64,000 bases of DNA from Butyricicoccus pullicaecorum DSM 23266 (GTDB lineage: Bacteria > Bacillota > Clostridia > Oscillospirales > Butyricicoccaceae). This document shows, piece by piece, positions 8,673 to 16,565 of the stretch. Where the stretch lies: assembly GCF_900167005.1 (NCBI RefSeq), contig NZ_FUXW01000001.1:744001-808000 (forward strand). The letters run 5' to 3'. The first letter of the stretch is position 1. The number at the start of each line of letters is the position of its first letter. Both the position numbers and the translations under genes were made by a program. The notes below the pieces were generated by a model that ran no database searches, was not told the DNA's origin, and worked only from the letters and a program-made list of their open reading frames with translations.

Positions 8673-8933
8673 TCATGTTTGGCCGTATTTTTTGTAAAGC
8701 CAAACGGAAAGCAAGCCGGTAATTGCCAGTTGAATCACCAAAAAGAACAGCACAAGCCAGATGCTCTCATAATAGAATAGCTGTGTCTGAAAGACAGCAG
8801 CATCAATCAATGCCACTATTCCAGCTGCCCATCGGATATGCTGGACAAAGAAGAACTTGAAAACACCCAGAACAATTATAGGCGGCAGGCAGAGCAGAAT
8901 CGCATTGAAAATCAATGTTCTTGTGATAGCCAT
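8673..8933 (-). CDS. Small three-helix membrane protein
   Basis: 86 residues with three hydrophobic segments (about 7-27, 33-50, 57-79) and a short basic C-terminus (YKKYGQT). The start at 8933 is supported by GAGAGGAG 7 bases upstream; a start 18 bases earlier would overlap that site. It has its own promoter with the shared operator box. No family recognised. Position between the permease and the kinase, and shared regulation, suggest an accessory of the transporter or of sensing. Confidence 0.75.
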   Translation of the reverse strand: MAITRTLIFNAILLCLPPIIVLGVFKFFFVQHIRWAAGIVALIDAAVFQTQLFYYESIWLVLFFLVIQLAITGLLSVWLYKKYGQT

Positions 8934-8962
8934 GTGACTTTCTCCTCTCATCGTTTGAGAAA

Positions 8963-8996
8963 AGCCTACCTCCCAAATGTTGCAGAAATGTCCTAA
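8963..8996 (-). promoter_or_regulatory. Shared promoter box C (small membrane protein)
   Basis: AAATGTTGCAGAAATGTCC (8975-8993, continuing TAA) with -10 TAGGCT at 8963-8968 on the minus strand. On that strand the ACATTTC-TGCA-ACATTT repeat is present. Confidence 0.65.
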
Positions 8997-9056
8997 AATC
9001 CAAATAGCATAAAAATTTTTTGAAAAAAGCGGCAGCCTGCACAGGCCGCCGCTTGA

Positions 9057-10088
9057 TTACTCTTGTGGCAGGAACACCGAAAAGGTGGAACCTTTTCCAA
9101 CTTCGGAAGTCACCAGAATATACCCGCCCTGCATGGTGATGATCTCACGGGCCAGATACAAGCCAATGCCGATGCCATCCACCTCATGCACCGCTTCTTC
9201 CCGGTAAAACCGCTTGAAGATCGTGGCCTGTTCCTGTTCCGGGATGCCCCGGCCTGTGTCGGTCACATCAATTTTCCAGTACATTTCCCAATTCTGAACG
9301 GACACATGGATGCTGCCGCCAGCAGGCGTGTACTTCACCGCATTGTCCAGCAGATTGAACAGAGCCTCGGAAGTCCAGCGGCTGTCATGGGAAATGGTCA
9401 GTCCTTCCGGGCAATCTACGGTCAGTTCAATGTTCTTCTTCTCCATCGGAGCCAGAATCCCGTTGATGGCGTTCACCAGCGTTTCCTCAATTAAAGCATC
9501 CTTTTTCTCCAGTGTAATCACACCGGCCTCCAGCCGGGAAGTTTTCACCATTGCCTGAATCAGAAAGTCCAGCTTGTCAAGCTGGCTGCCGGTTGCCTGC
9601 AAAAACTCCCGCCGCTGTTCCTCCGAGATCGGACGGGTCAACATGGTTTCATTGAGCATTTTCAGATTGGCAATGGGGGTCTTGGTCTGGTGGGAAATGT
9701 CCGACAGCAGAGATTGGAGATCGGCCTTTTCCTTTGCGACCGTGTTCCGGTCTTTCTGCATGATGTTGTAGAGCCGTTCCAGGCGGTGGCTGATCCTCGC
9801 CAGCAGCGTTTCCGCTTCATAGTCCATTTCCGGCCGTGCGGCGCTGTCCATCATGTCGTCCAGCGTCCGGCACAGGCTGTCGGTGAACAGGGTCAGTTTC
9901 TTTTGAAAGTAGTGCAGGAAGATCCCGCCCCATACCAGAAACACAGCGGTCAGCAGCCCGCCGTACAAAACCACCCGCAGGTTTTTCGTAACCAGAAACA
10001 AGCCCAGCAGCACCAGGAAAGAGGTGGCCAGCAGGCCAACCGTAATGAGCCGCAGAAACTTTTTGACAGATAAATTTTCCAGCTTCAT
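9057..10088 (-). CDS. Sensor histidine kinase
   Basis: 343 residues. Two membrane helices (about 12-33 and 38-60) enclose almost no extracytoplasmic loop, so it is an intramembrane-sensing kinase that probably reads the state of a partner transporter. The dimerisation helix has SDISHQTKTPI with phospho-acceptor His133. The ATPase domain carries the N box NLLDNAVKYT and the G box DTGRGIPE. The start overlaps the regulator stop (ATGA). Such kinases paired with FtsX-like transporters respond to antimicrobial peptides in Bacillota; that role is inferred here. Confidence 0.9.
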   Translation of the reverse strand: MKLENLSVKKFLRLITVGLLATSFLVLLGLFLVTKNLRVVLYGGLLTAVFLVWGGIFLHYFQKKLTLFTDSLCRTLDDMMDSAARPEMDYEAETLLARISHRLERLYNIMQKDRNTVAKEKADLQSLLSDISHQTKTPIANLKMLNETMLTRPISEEQRREFLQATGSQLDKLDFLIQAMVKTSRLEAGVITLEKKDALIEETLVNAINGILAPMEKKNIELTVDCPEGLTISHDSRWTSEALFNLLDNAVKYTPAGGSIHVSVQNWEMYWKIDVTDTGRGIPEQEQATIFKRFYREEAVHEVDGIGIGLYLAREIITMQGGYILVTSEVGKGSTFSVFLPQE

Positions 10089-10774
10089 GCCTGCTCACCG
10101 CCGATCCACTGATAGCCCATGCCATAGGCTGTCTTGATATACTTATGTTCGTCTGTTTCGATTTTTTTGCGGATACGGCTAATGATGGTGGTCAGGGTAT
10201 GCTCGTCCACAAAATCTCCGTCAATGTCCCACAGCTTCTCTAAAATCTGCCGCTTGGTCAGGATAATCCGGGGGTTCTTCACGAACAGGAACAGGGTGCG
10301 GTATTCCTTTGGAGTGAAGTCCAGCGGCTCTCCGGCAAGGGACGCCCGCTGCTCGGAAAAGTCGATTTTCAGAAAGCCATCGTCAAACAGATCGTGCCGG
10401 GGCGTGCGTAGTTCCAGATTGGCAAAGACCGCCGCCACCTTCCTGCACAGCACTGTCACCGAAAAAGGCTTCGTCACATAGTCCGCGCCGCCTGCTTCAT
10501 AGCCTTTGAGCATATCGCTTTCCTTGTCGTTGGCAGTGATGAAAATAATGTAGGTGTGCTGGCCTCGCTCCCGGATTTCTTCGCAAAGGTCAAGACCGCT
10601 GCCATCCGGCAGATTGATGTCCAGGAGCGCAACATCAAACTCGGTTTCCTTCAAATGGGAAACAGCGTCCTTGTGGTTATAGGCCGCTGTGATTTCATAT
10701 CCATCAGACGCCAGATTGTATCCCAGCGTCCGGTTCAGGAGAATGTCGTCCTCCACGATCAGTATCTTTCTCAT
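10085..10774 (-). CDS. OmpR-family response regulator
   Basis: 229 residues: receiver domain with acidic pocket D9/D10, phosphorylation site D52 (LLDINLPDGSG) and VTKPF, then a C-terminal winged helix (TPKEYRTLFLF to GYQWIGGE). The start at 10774 follows GAGAGGAAG. Its own promoter carries the repeat also found before the kinase-linked transporter genes, so it probably activates itself and the three other units. Translationally coupled to the kinase. Confidence 0.93.
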   Translation of the reverse strand: MRKILIVEDDILLNRTLGYNLASDGYEITAAYNHKDAVSHLKETEFDVALLDINLPDGSGLDLCEEIRERGQHTYIIFITANDKESDMLKGYEAGGADYVTKPFSVTVLCRKVAAVFANLELRTPRHDLFDDGFLKIDFSEQRASLAGEPLDFTPKEYRTLFLFVKNPRIILTKRQILEKLWDIDGDFVDEHTLTTIISRIRKKIETDEHKYIKTAYGMGYQWIGGEQA

Positions 10775-10809
10775 GCGTTCACTTCCTCTCTTTTTCGTCT
10801 GTATCACTT

Positions 10810-10843
10810 ATCTTAAAACTGAAATGTTGCAGAAATGTCCTAA
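10810..10843 (-). promoter_or_regulatory. Shared promoter box D (response regulator, kinase)
   Basis: GAAATGTTGCAGAAATGTCC (10821-10840, continuing TAA) with minus-strand -10 TAAGAT at 10810-10815. The minus strand reads ACATTTC-TGCA-ACATTTC, the cleanest form of the 11-bp-spaced direct repeat. No good -35 is present, as expected for an activator-dependent promoter. Confidence 0.7.
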
Positions 10844-11038
10844 GAATCAAAAAAGTTTTTCATTTTCTCCTCATATTAAGATACTTACCACTTTATCATA
10901 CCTTATTCTTTTGCCTGCAACAAGTATATAAAGCTGTCTCCCTATCAAAAATCGGCATAATCATACCTATTTACCGGCAATATAAGGTTATTCCTTAAAT
11001 GAATCCGGAACGATACAATATTATTGAGGTGAATGATA

Positions 11039-11395
11039 ATGCCGATTGATGAATTAACCATATTGGGGGATATGCTTCGAGCTGCACGAAAAGAAAAAAA
11101 TTTCACACAGCAGCAACTGGCAGATGAATCGCATATTTCAATTAAAGAAATTGCCGATATTGAGAAAGGCAGAAGAAATCCATCCTACCTGATTATGAAA
11201 ACATTAGCGAAGGTTCTGCACTTTTCTCTCGACTCTCTTATCAGGCCGGAGCTGACACCAGATGAAGCTGGGCAAAATGAGATGAAGCTGCTCTATCTGA
11301 ACTGTCCGCCAGAGATGCGGGAAACCTTGTTGAGCCATACTCGTGGATTTGCGGAGGAACTAAAGGAAATTTCTAAGAAACTTGAAAAAGAATAG
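11039..11395 (+). CDS. XRE-family (Cro/CI-type HTH) transcriptional regulator
   Basis: 118-residue protein with an N-terminal HTH_3 domain (about residues 8-62: LRAARKEKNFTQQQLADE, ISIKEIADIEKGRRNPSY) and a helical C-terminal tail with alternating charged residues. The ATG at 11039 is 7 bases after GAGGTG; an ATG six bases earlier is possible. A TACAAT -10 lies at 11014-11019. It is divergent from the two-component operon, faces the ICE relaxase end and has its own terminator. Such regulators often control ICE excision or transfer, but nothing here proves that. Confidence 0.85.
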   Translation: MPIDELTILGDMLRAARKEKNFTQQQLADESHISIKEIADIEKGRRNPSYLIMKTLAKVLHFSLDSLIRPELTPDEAGQNEMKLLYLNCPPEMRETLLSHTRGFAEELKEISKKLEKE

Positions 11396-11438
11396 GCCAG
11401 TGAGTGAAACTTGGAAGTTTCTCTCGCTGGCTGTTTTT
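11396..11438 (+). terminator. Rho-independent terminator of XRE gene
   Basis: Near-perfect hairpin with arms built from GCCAG..GAG..GAAACTT and AAGTTTC..CTC..CTGGC, loop GG, followed by TGTTTTT. Confidence 0.85.
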
Positions 11439-11513
11439 GTATCAGCAAGAAAGTGGCAAGCAATGCCGGTGTTAATACACTCGGCCCGCAGAGGGAAAAA
11501 TCCTGCCGTGATT

Positions 11514-11555
11514 TTCCCCTCCGCTTTGCTTGTTGAGGGCAGCGCCCCCAAACCC
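11514..11555. other. Candidate oriT of ICE A
   Basis: Just past the 3' end of the MOBP relaxase gene lie TTTTCCCCTCC, CTTGTTG (11529-11535), a small inverted repeat GGGC-agc-GCCC and CCCCAAACCC (11546-11555). The same elements in the same order and nearly the same spacing occur at 58015-58056 beside the second MOBP relaxase, including an inverted repeat between CTTGTTG and CCCCAAACCC. Shared non-coding structure next to two related relaxases points to their nick region; the nick position is unknown. Confidence 0.5.
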
Positions 11556-11618
11556 CTTTGAACACAGAAATTCATTCTGTGGCTGCGCGTTCTGCGAACG
11601 CTTTGGACCATGACCGGC

Positions 11619-13034
11619 TCACCGCTGGCCGTGGTCTTTTTCCTGTTCCTTTTTCTGTTCCTCGTCCATTTTCAGCAGCCGGTCCACATTCGCTTTGGCC
11701 GTCAAAAGCTCCCGCATTTCTTCACGGGAACGCCGGTACTCGGCGTAGGTTTTCTTCTTTTCCTCCAGCAGTTTGGCATACTCAGCTTGCAAGTCCTTAA
11801 CCTTGGGCAACTTCTTCACACCCATCTCGTCAAAGGCATTTTTGGCTGCCTGATGGAGCAGGATTTCCTGCTCATGTTCCTCGCGGAATTTCTTGGAGTA
11901 ACCAGCTTTCCGGTAGGCTACATAGGTCTCGCGGGTCTTGGCATAGTTGATGATATGAGTTCGCAGGACGGCGATCTCCGCTATGCGTTTCTCCGCCGCC
12001 TTGATCTGCGCCGACAGTTCGTTGTGGTGGGCGGTAGCTGCCGCCGCTTTTTCTGCCAACTCCGCATAGTCCAGCAGCTGATGTTCGGTAAGAAAATTTA
12101 CAGTCTGCGCCATCTGTTTCAGGTTAAAAACCTTGGCCCAGCGTGCATACCCAGAGCCTTTCCCAGCCTGTAATTTTGCCTGAATGTCCACCAGCAGATT
12201 GACCCTGGGCGGCTCCGGCTGCACGGTGGATTTTTTACGAGGTGTATGCTGTTTTTCTCCGGCCAGCACCGCACGGATTTCTGCTTCACTGTACCCGGCC
12301 CCCAGCTTGTCATCCATGCGGGCTACATTCTTCCAGCCGGGTGCTTTGAGCCGGATCGCTTTCCCGCGCCGGGATACTTCACAGCCCATTTCCGAAAGCA
12401 GCTTCAGCAGCGCATCAAAGTCCGCCGGTTTCTGCTCCAGCGCACGGTCAATCATCACCCGCAGCTGCTCCCGATGGGAGGGCTTGGCCTGATCGCCCAG
12501 CCATTTGTTGTAGCTTTTTCCGTGGGGTTTCGGGTCCTCCACAATGGACAATCCGTTCTCGATACAGATGGTATCGCTCAAGCGTCGGACGGCTCTGGTG
12601 CTGCCCCAAAAGTTGCGGAATTTTCGGTCACAATCCGTATTGACCGCCGACCAGATGATGTGATTATGGATGTGCGATTTGTCTATGTGAGTGCAGACCA
12701 CAAAGGCGTGATTGCCCTTGGTGAACCGCTTGGCAAATTCCACGCCCAGGCGGTTGGCTTCCTCCGGGGTAATCTCACCGGGTTTGAACGATTGGCGCAC
12801 ATGGTAAGCGATCACATCGTCCGCACCGCGCACCCGCCCGGTGGCGGCGATGTACTGCCGCTTTGCCAGCAGAAACTCTGCATCGGCGGTCCGGCTGTCA
12901 CAGCCATAGCCGGTAATTAGTTTTCCGTTGTCGGTCTTTTGCGGATTTGCCACATAATCAATAATGTCGCTGATTGCCTGACTTTCGGTGCGGCCCTTGC
13001 CGATATGCAGCGGCATGATGCGTGTGGTTGCCAC
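11619..13034 (-). CDS. MOBP-type relaxase
   Basis: 471 residues. The N-terminal relaxase domain contains the metal-binding motif HIDKSHIHNH at about residues 115-125 and an upstream DDVIAYHVRQSF motif. The C-terminal half is a long coiled coil rich in Ala/Glu/Lys. It nicks oriT and covalently carries the strand into the recipient. The start is GTG with AGGAGG upstream; a terminator hairpin stands directly before that site. The segment GSGYARWAKVFNLKQMAQT is closely matched in the relaxase of element D, showing common descent. Confidence 0.92.
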   Translation of the reverse strand: MATTRIMPLHIGKGRTESQAISDIIDYVANPQKTDNGKLITGYGCDSRTADAEFLLAKRQYIAATGRVRGADDVIAYHVRQSFKPGEITPEEANRLGVEFAKRFTKGNHAFVVCTHIDKSHIHNHIIWSAVNTDCDRKFRNFWGSTRAVRRLSDTICIENGLSIVEDPKPHGKSYNKWLGDQAKPSHREQLRVMIDRALEQKPADFDALLKLLSEMGCEVSRRGKAIRLKAPGWKNVARMDDKLGAGYSEAEIRAVLAGEKQHTPRKKSTVQPEPPRVNLLVDIQAKLQAGKGSGYARWAKVFNLKQMAQTVNFLTEHQLLDYAELAEKAAAATAHHNELSAQIKAAEKRIAEIAVLRTHIINYAKTRETYVAYRKAGYSKKFREEHEQEILLHQAAKNAFDEMGVKKLPKVKDLQAEYAKLLEEKKKTYAEYRRSREEMRELLTAKANVDRLLKMDEEQKKEQEKDHGQR

Positions 13035-13051
13035 AGAGGGAACCTCCTTTC

Positions 13052-13085
13052 CAAAAGAAAAGGACAGCTGTGTGAGCTGTCCTTT
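13052..13085 (-). terminator. Terminator hairpin just upstream of relaxase ribosome site
   Basis: Perfect 11-bp stem AAAGGACAGCT / AGCTGTCCTTT with a 5-base loop, followed on the minus strand by TTTTCTTTT and then the relaxase AGGAGG. It could terminate the DUF1016 transcript or attenuate the relaxase. Confidence 0.8.
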
Positions 13086-13092
13086 GGTTAAT

Positions 13093-13512
13093 CTAAATTT
13101 TTGGCTGCTGTGCTTTTAAGACTGCAATCCGTTTGGTATCCACAAAATGAGTTGCATACCATTTCTCAATTTCCAGATTTCCGCTTTTGCTGAACCGCAG
13201 CGGAATCACCGGCTTATGTCCCTGCCCATTTTTCTTTTTTACACCCCACTGCTTGTAGTAACAGAAGGAGGGTTTTAAGCCAGTTTTCTGTGCGTACACC
13301 CGCATCTGGTGCATGATGAATGAGAGTTTGCGCAGATTGACAGTACATACCCGTTCCAGATAATCAACCCGCCCAAACCGCCAGTCCTCATATTTCTGTT
13401 TTGGTAAGACACCGACCTCCATCAGTACATCTACCGGAGTCGCATAACCACGGCGCTGGCATTGATGATAGACCGCTGAATGTACTTTTCCAATCAGTTC
13501 TTTTTCAGTCAT
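13093..13512 (-). CDS. Hypothetical protein paired with DUF1016 nuclease
   Basis: 139 residues, basic, with an N-terminal helical region (ELIGKVHSAVYHQCQRRGYATPVDVLMEVGVL) and a C-terminal basic region containing FCYYKQWGVKKKNGQGHKPVIPLRF. I recognise no family. The gene overlaps the DUF1016 gene by 8 bases and is transcribed from the same promoter, so the two probably act together. It is not part of the usual conjugation backbone order. Confidence 0.75.
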   Translation of the reverse strand: MTEKELIGKVHSAVYHQCQRRGYATPVDVLMEVGVLPKQKYEDWRFGRVDYLERVCTVNLRKLSFIMHQMRVYAQKTGLKPSFCYYKQWGVKKKNGQGHKPVIPLRFSKSGNLEIEKWYATHFVDTKRIAVLKAQQPKI

Positions 13513-14545
13513 GGCAGTTATCTTTCTTTTCGTGCCAGTTTTTCAAGACAGCCTCTACCTGAGCAATCAGCTGTTCCTTGTCCGGCATATAGAGAACATA
13601 CCGGGATGCGAAGATATTGTTGGACAGACCGCCCAAGGCATATTCCGCCGCGATGCTGTCTTTTTCCGTACAGAGGATAATACCGATAGGCGGGTTATCG
13701 TCAGGGTCGTTGACTTCTGCCGCATAGTAGTTTAAGTACATATTGAGCTGACCGGCAGCCTCTGGTGTCAGTTTTTTCGTTTTCAGTTCAATCAGTACAT
13801 AAGCACGGAGAATTTTGTTGTAAAATACCATGTCCACATAGTAGTGGGTATTGTTCAGGGTCACGCGCTGCTGGGTTCCAACAAACATGAAGCCCCGTCC
13901 AAGTTCCAAAAGAAACTTTTCAATCTGTACGACAAGAGCTTTTTCCAAATCGCTTTCCAATATGGGTTTGTTCTCCGGCACACCCAAAAACTCAAACACA
14001 TAGGGATCACGGATGATGTCAGCTGGCTGATTGATTTCAATCCCTTTCTGCGCCAGAGAGAGAACCTTTTCTTTATTCACATCTCCGCTGGAAAGTAGCA
14101 GCCGTTCATACAGCGAGCTGTCAATCTGCCGTTTCAGCTCCCGAACTGACCAGCCCGAATTGATAGATTCTTTCTCGTAAAAGCTGCGTTTGTTCTCATC
14201 CGTAATACTCAAAAGTTCACAGTAATGAGACCAGGACAATTTGCCAGACACTGTCTGGCATTTTTCATAAGCAAGATAAAATGCCCGCATATTTTGCAAA
14301 TTAGAACGAGAAAAACCTTTTCCAAATTCCCGTGTCAGCTCTTTGGAAAGTTCCCTTAATGTTTGTTTTCCATAATCTGCGCGAATCTGATTTTGCTGTT
14401 CATACTCCACGATAATCCGGCCAATGTTCCAATAGGTTGTCAAAAGCTGCGTATTAACCTGTTGTGCAACATTTTTTCTGGCATTCTCCAGCAGCTCTCG
14501 GATTTCCAAAATCATGGAGTTGTTTGGCGTTAATTGATTTTCCAT
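13505..14545 (-). CDS. DUF1016 (YhcG-like) PD-(D/E)XK nuclease
   Basis: 346 residues. The N-terminal DUF1016_N helical domain (residues about 10-170, with TTYWNIGRIIVEYEQ and GKGFSRSNLQNMRAFYLAY) is followed by a C-terminal nuclease fold. In it, D238, E253 and K255 (VDMVFY...IELK) form the catalytic triad of the PD-(D/E)XK superfamily, and the downstream QLNMYLNYY motif is typical. Family members are putative nucleases found in mobile elements and linked with restriction and defence loci. The gene has its own promoter and lies between the backbone and the relaxase, so it is cargo. A defence or competitor-exclusion role is inferred. Confidence 0.88.
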   Translation of the reverse strand: MENQLTPNNSMILEIRELLENARKNVAQQVNTQLLTTYWNIGRIIVEYEQQNQIRADYGKQTLRELSKELTREFGKGFSRSNLQNMRAFYLAYEKCQTVSGKLSWSHYCELLSITDENKRSFYEKESINSGWSVRELKRQIDSSLYERLLLSSGDVNKEKVLSLAQKGIEINQPADIIRDPYVFEFLGVPENKPILESDLEKALVVQIEKFLLELGRGFMFVGTQQRVTLNNTHYYVDMVFYNKILRAYVLIELKTKKLTPEAAGQLNMYLNYYAAEVNDPDDNPPIGIILCTEKDSIAAEYALGGLSNNIFASRYVLYMPDKEQLIAQVEAVLKNWHEKKDNCHD

Positions 14546-14603
14546 ACACGCCCTCCTTTATCTAAAACTATCCGCACTCGGCGGCAGAATATATTCTTAT
14601 ATA

Positions 14604-14632
14604 GTATATCCTATTTTTTAGGGAAAGTAAAA
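14604..14632 (-). promoter_or_regulatory. Promoter of DUF1016 gene pair
   Basis: Minus-strand TTTACT (14627-14632) and TATACT (14604-14609) with a 17-bp spacer, about 60 bases before the DUF1016 start, which has an AGGAGGG site. It makes the cassette independent of the transfer operon. Confidence 0.7.
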
Positions 14633-14650
14633 TAACATCAGTGGCATATT

Positions 14651-14962
14651 TTATCCATAAACCAAATCCTGAATGGCAAACTTCAAGTCCTGTACCTTGC
14701 CCAGCAGCCAGATAGCAGCCATTGGCAGACCAAACGGACTGATAAGAAATGCCATCACCAGCAGGATAATGCCGTTTTGCAGGGAACAGGTCAGCAGAAC
14801 CGCCACGCCCAGCAGGGCGATTACCATGCTGATAAGCCCCAGCACCAGACCGGAGACATAGACGATCCCTACACAAATCCAAACGAACAGGGTCAGCGCC
14901 AGAATCACCGGAGCCGCTAAAATTTTCAACAGCAGTTTCAGAATGAACCAGATCGCCCTCAT
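14651..14962 (-). CDS. CD1845-like membrane protein
   Basis: 103 residues, almost wholly hydrophobic, with three or four membrane segments and a short soluble tail (LLGKVQDLKFAIQDLVYG). Proteins like this accompany the relaxase region of Tn1549-like elements and are of unknown function. The start at 14962 follows GGAGGAAG, and the start codon overlaps the stop of the upstream gene. Confidence 0.8.
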   Translation of the reverse strand: MRAIWFILKLLLKILAAPVILALTLFVWICVGIVYVSGLVLGLISMVIALLGVAVLLTCSLQNGIILLVMAFLISPFGLPMAAIWLLGKVQDLKFAIQDLVYG

Positions 14963-15264
14963 GTTTCTTCCTCCTCCCATTGTTTCCGAAAGCTCTGGCA
15001 AAGAAGTTCCGCCTGCCTTTCATCTTCTTCCGTTACTTCCCGGCGGCCTTTGGTCCGCTTCATCACCTCGTAGCCGCTATAATCGGAAAGCAGCACTTCA
15101 AACAGCTCATCCGGTGTCCGGCTGAGAAGTCCGTCCACACAATAGCGGGAATCCCCATTCCATGTTACGCGGAGATACCCATTCCTGCAAGGGAGGACTT
15201 CTTCTTCCAGATCACAGTCCAGATAATCCCGAAATATCTCCAACACTTTTTCAAAGGTTTTCAT
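14959..15264 (-). CDS. Hypothetical acidic protein of ICE transfer region
   Basis: 101 residues, acidic, with N-terminal MKTFEKVLEIFRDYLDCDLEEEV and a central segment YLRVTWNGDSRYCVDGLLSRTPDELFEVLL. No named domain recognised. It overlaps the CD1845-like gene by an ATGA junction and so belongs to the mobC-to-relaxase operon. Confidence 0.75.
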   Translation of the reverse strand: MKTFEKVLEIFRDYLDCDLEEEVLPCRNGYLRVTWNGDSRYCVDGLLSRTPDELFEVLLSDYSGYEVMKRTKGRREVTEEDERQAELLCQSFRKQWEEEET

Positions 15265-15343
15265 CTATTCTCAACTCCTTTGCGGCAATCTGTTTTCTAT
15301 CCATATTATCCTGCCGGTACAGCCAAAAGGCAAGGATACGGGC

Positions 15344-15390
15344 AAAAGAAAAAACGGAGGAAGGCGCGGCGAAAAGAACGCCGTTCCTCC
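15344..15390 (-). terminator. Terminator downstream of mobC
   Basis: Minus-strand arms GGAGGAACGGCG and CGCCTTCCTCC pair with one bulge and are followed by TTTTTTCTTTT. It separates mobC from the next genes. Confidence 0.75.
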
Positions 15391-15416
15391 CTCCGCAGAT
15401 GGGGTATTTGTCCCGG

Positions 15417-15761
15417 TTACGAAAGTTTGGAGAGCCGGGTCAGTATCTCCTTAACGCCGTCCCATAACTGTTCCTGCCGCTGGGATATATCCTCCAGGTC
15501 GGCATCATAAATCCGCCCAGTCTCATGTACCTTGCGTGTCAGCTGGTTTAAGTTGTTGCTGCTCCGGCTCAACAGGGATACCAGTTCTTTCAGTTCCGGC
15601 AAATCCAGCTGCACCACATAGCCGTCCACAGCCATTTTCCGCAGATAGGCGCTCAGGTTTTTTGTCCCAAACTGCGCCATTTTCTGTTGAATCAACTCCA
15701 TTTCATCAGCGGATACCCAAAACAGAACCGGCACATCCCGCTTGCGCTTTTGGCTGCTCAT
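15417..15761 (-). CDS. MobC-like relaxosome protein
   Basis: 114 residues with a ribbon-helix-helix type N-terminus (DVPVLFWVSADEMELIQQKM, LSAYLRKMAVDGYVV) and the MobC signature LSRSSNNLNQLTRKVHETG. MobC proteins bind oriT and help the relaxase open the strands. It overlaps the DUF3848/3849 gene by four bases. Confidence 0.88.
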   Translation of the reverse strand: MSSQKRKRDVPVLFWVSADEMELIQQKMAQFGTKNLSAYLRKMAVDGYVVQLDLPELKELVSLLSRSSNNLNQLTRKVHETGRIYDADLEDISQRQEQLWDGVKEILTRLSKLS

Positions 15762-16564
15762 CGCTCCGGCTCCCGTTTCTTCGGGGCGGCAGGCTTGCGG
15801 ACAGGCGGTTCCTGTCTGAGTTTTTGCAGGACAGAGCTTTTCTGCTGTTCCTGCATAGTTTTTCTGGCCTGCCTGATAAACAGATCGGTCAGACCGGGAT
15901 TGACCCCATCCACAACCAGATAGGCACAGTGGCGGGAAGCGCCGCTGTCCTCCGGCATGGGAATGGTTTTTGCCCAGGCTTTATTGTCCTGAGAGATACG
16001 CCCATCGTGGTTTTTATGCTGGATGGTGCTGGCAAGAATAAACTGTACCCGTTCCGTCCCGAACTTTTCCAGCACATCTTTGACCGCCGCCTCCGTATCC
16101 AGCCGGTTCTCTGCATAGTGAGCGCTGATGGCCTGTTCAATGGCTTCTTTGCAGGCGCTGTTTGCCTGATAAGAACGGTTATATTGTGCCATCTCTCCAT
16201 GCTCGGACGCATAGGCGGCAGAATGGGGGTAGAGAGGGGCAGTCCGTAATTCTTCCTGCGCCCTGCACACATCATCCGCCCGGTTTTCAATGCTGTCCCG
16301 GATCACATCCATGTAGCCGGTCTCCAGCTTTTCAAAATAGCGGTACACATCTGCCAGCGGCGAGGGAGAATCCAAAAGCGCCTGGGCCTGTGCGTCGGTC
16401 AGTTCCAGCTGCTCCATCGCCATCACGATGTCCTCCCGGACCGTGTACTCATAGGTATGGTGCAGGATTTCCTCCGGGGGCTGGCTTTTCAGCCAGTCCC
16501 GGTAGTTGTCCTGTTCAGCGGTCATCTTTTCATAGAGAGCCGTATTCAGATCGTTGGTATTCAT
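15758..16564 (-). CDS. DUF3848/DUF3849 domain protein
   Basis: 268 residues. The N-terminal part (ALYEKMTAEQDNYRDWL...YEYTVREDIVMAM) resembles DUF3848 and the middle (PLYPHSAAYASEHGEMAQYNRSYQANSACKEAIE) resembles DUF3849; the C-terminus is basic and disordered. These domains occur in polyvalent proteins of conjugative elements delivered with DNA and have no proven function. It lies one base after the giant helicase gene, probably in the same transcript. Confidence 0.82.
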   Translation of the reverse strand: MNTNDLNTALYEKMTAEQDNYRDWLKSQPPEEILHHTYEYTVREDIVMAMEQLELTDAQAQALLDSPSPLADVYRYFEKLETGYMDVIRDSIENRADDVCRAQEELRTAPLYPHSAAYASEHGEMAQYNRSYQANSACKEAIEQAISAHYAENRLDTEAAVKDVLEKFGTERVQFILASTIQHKNHDGRISQDNKAWAKTIPMPEDSGASRHCAYLVVDGVNPGLTDLFIRQARKTMQEQQKSSVLQKLRQEPPVRKPAAPKKREPER

Positions 16565-16565
16565 G

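Noticed and set aside
5833-10843. Dispersed insertion-sequence remnants suggested by the repeated TTGCAGAAATGTCC block
   Set aside because: Every copy is precisely upstream of a -10 and a gene on the same strand, so a regulatory site explains it better.
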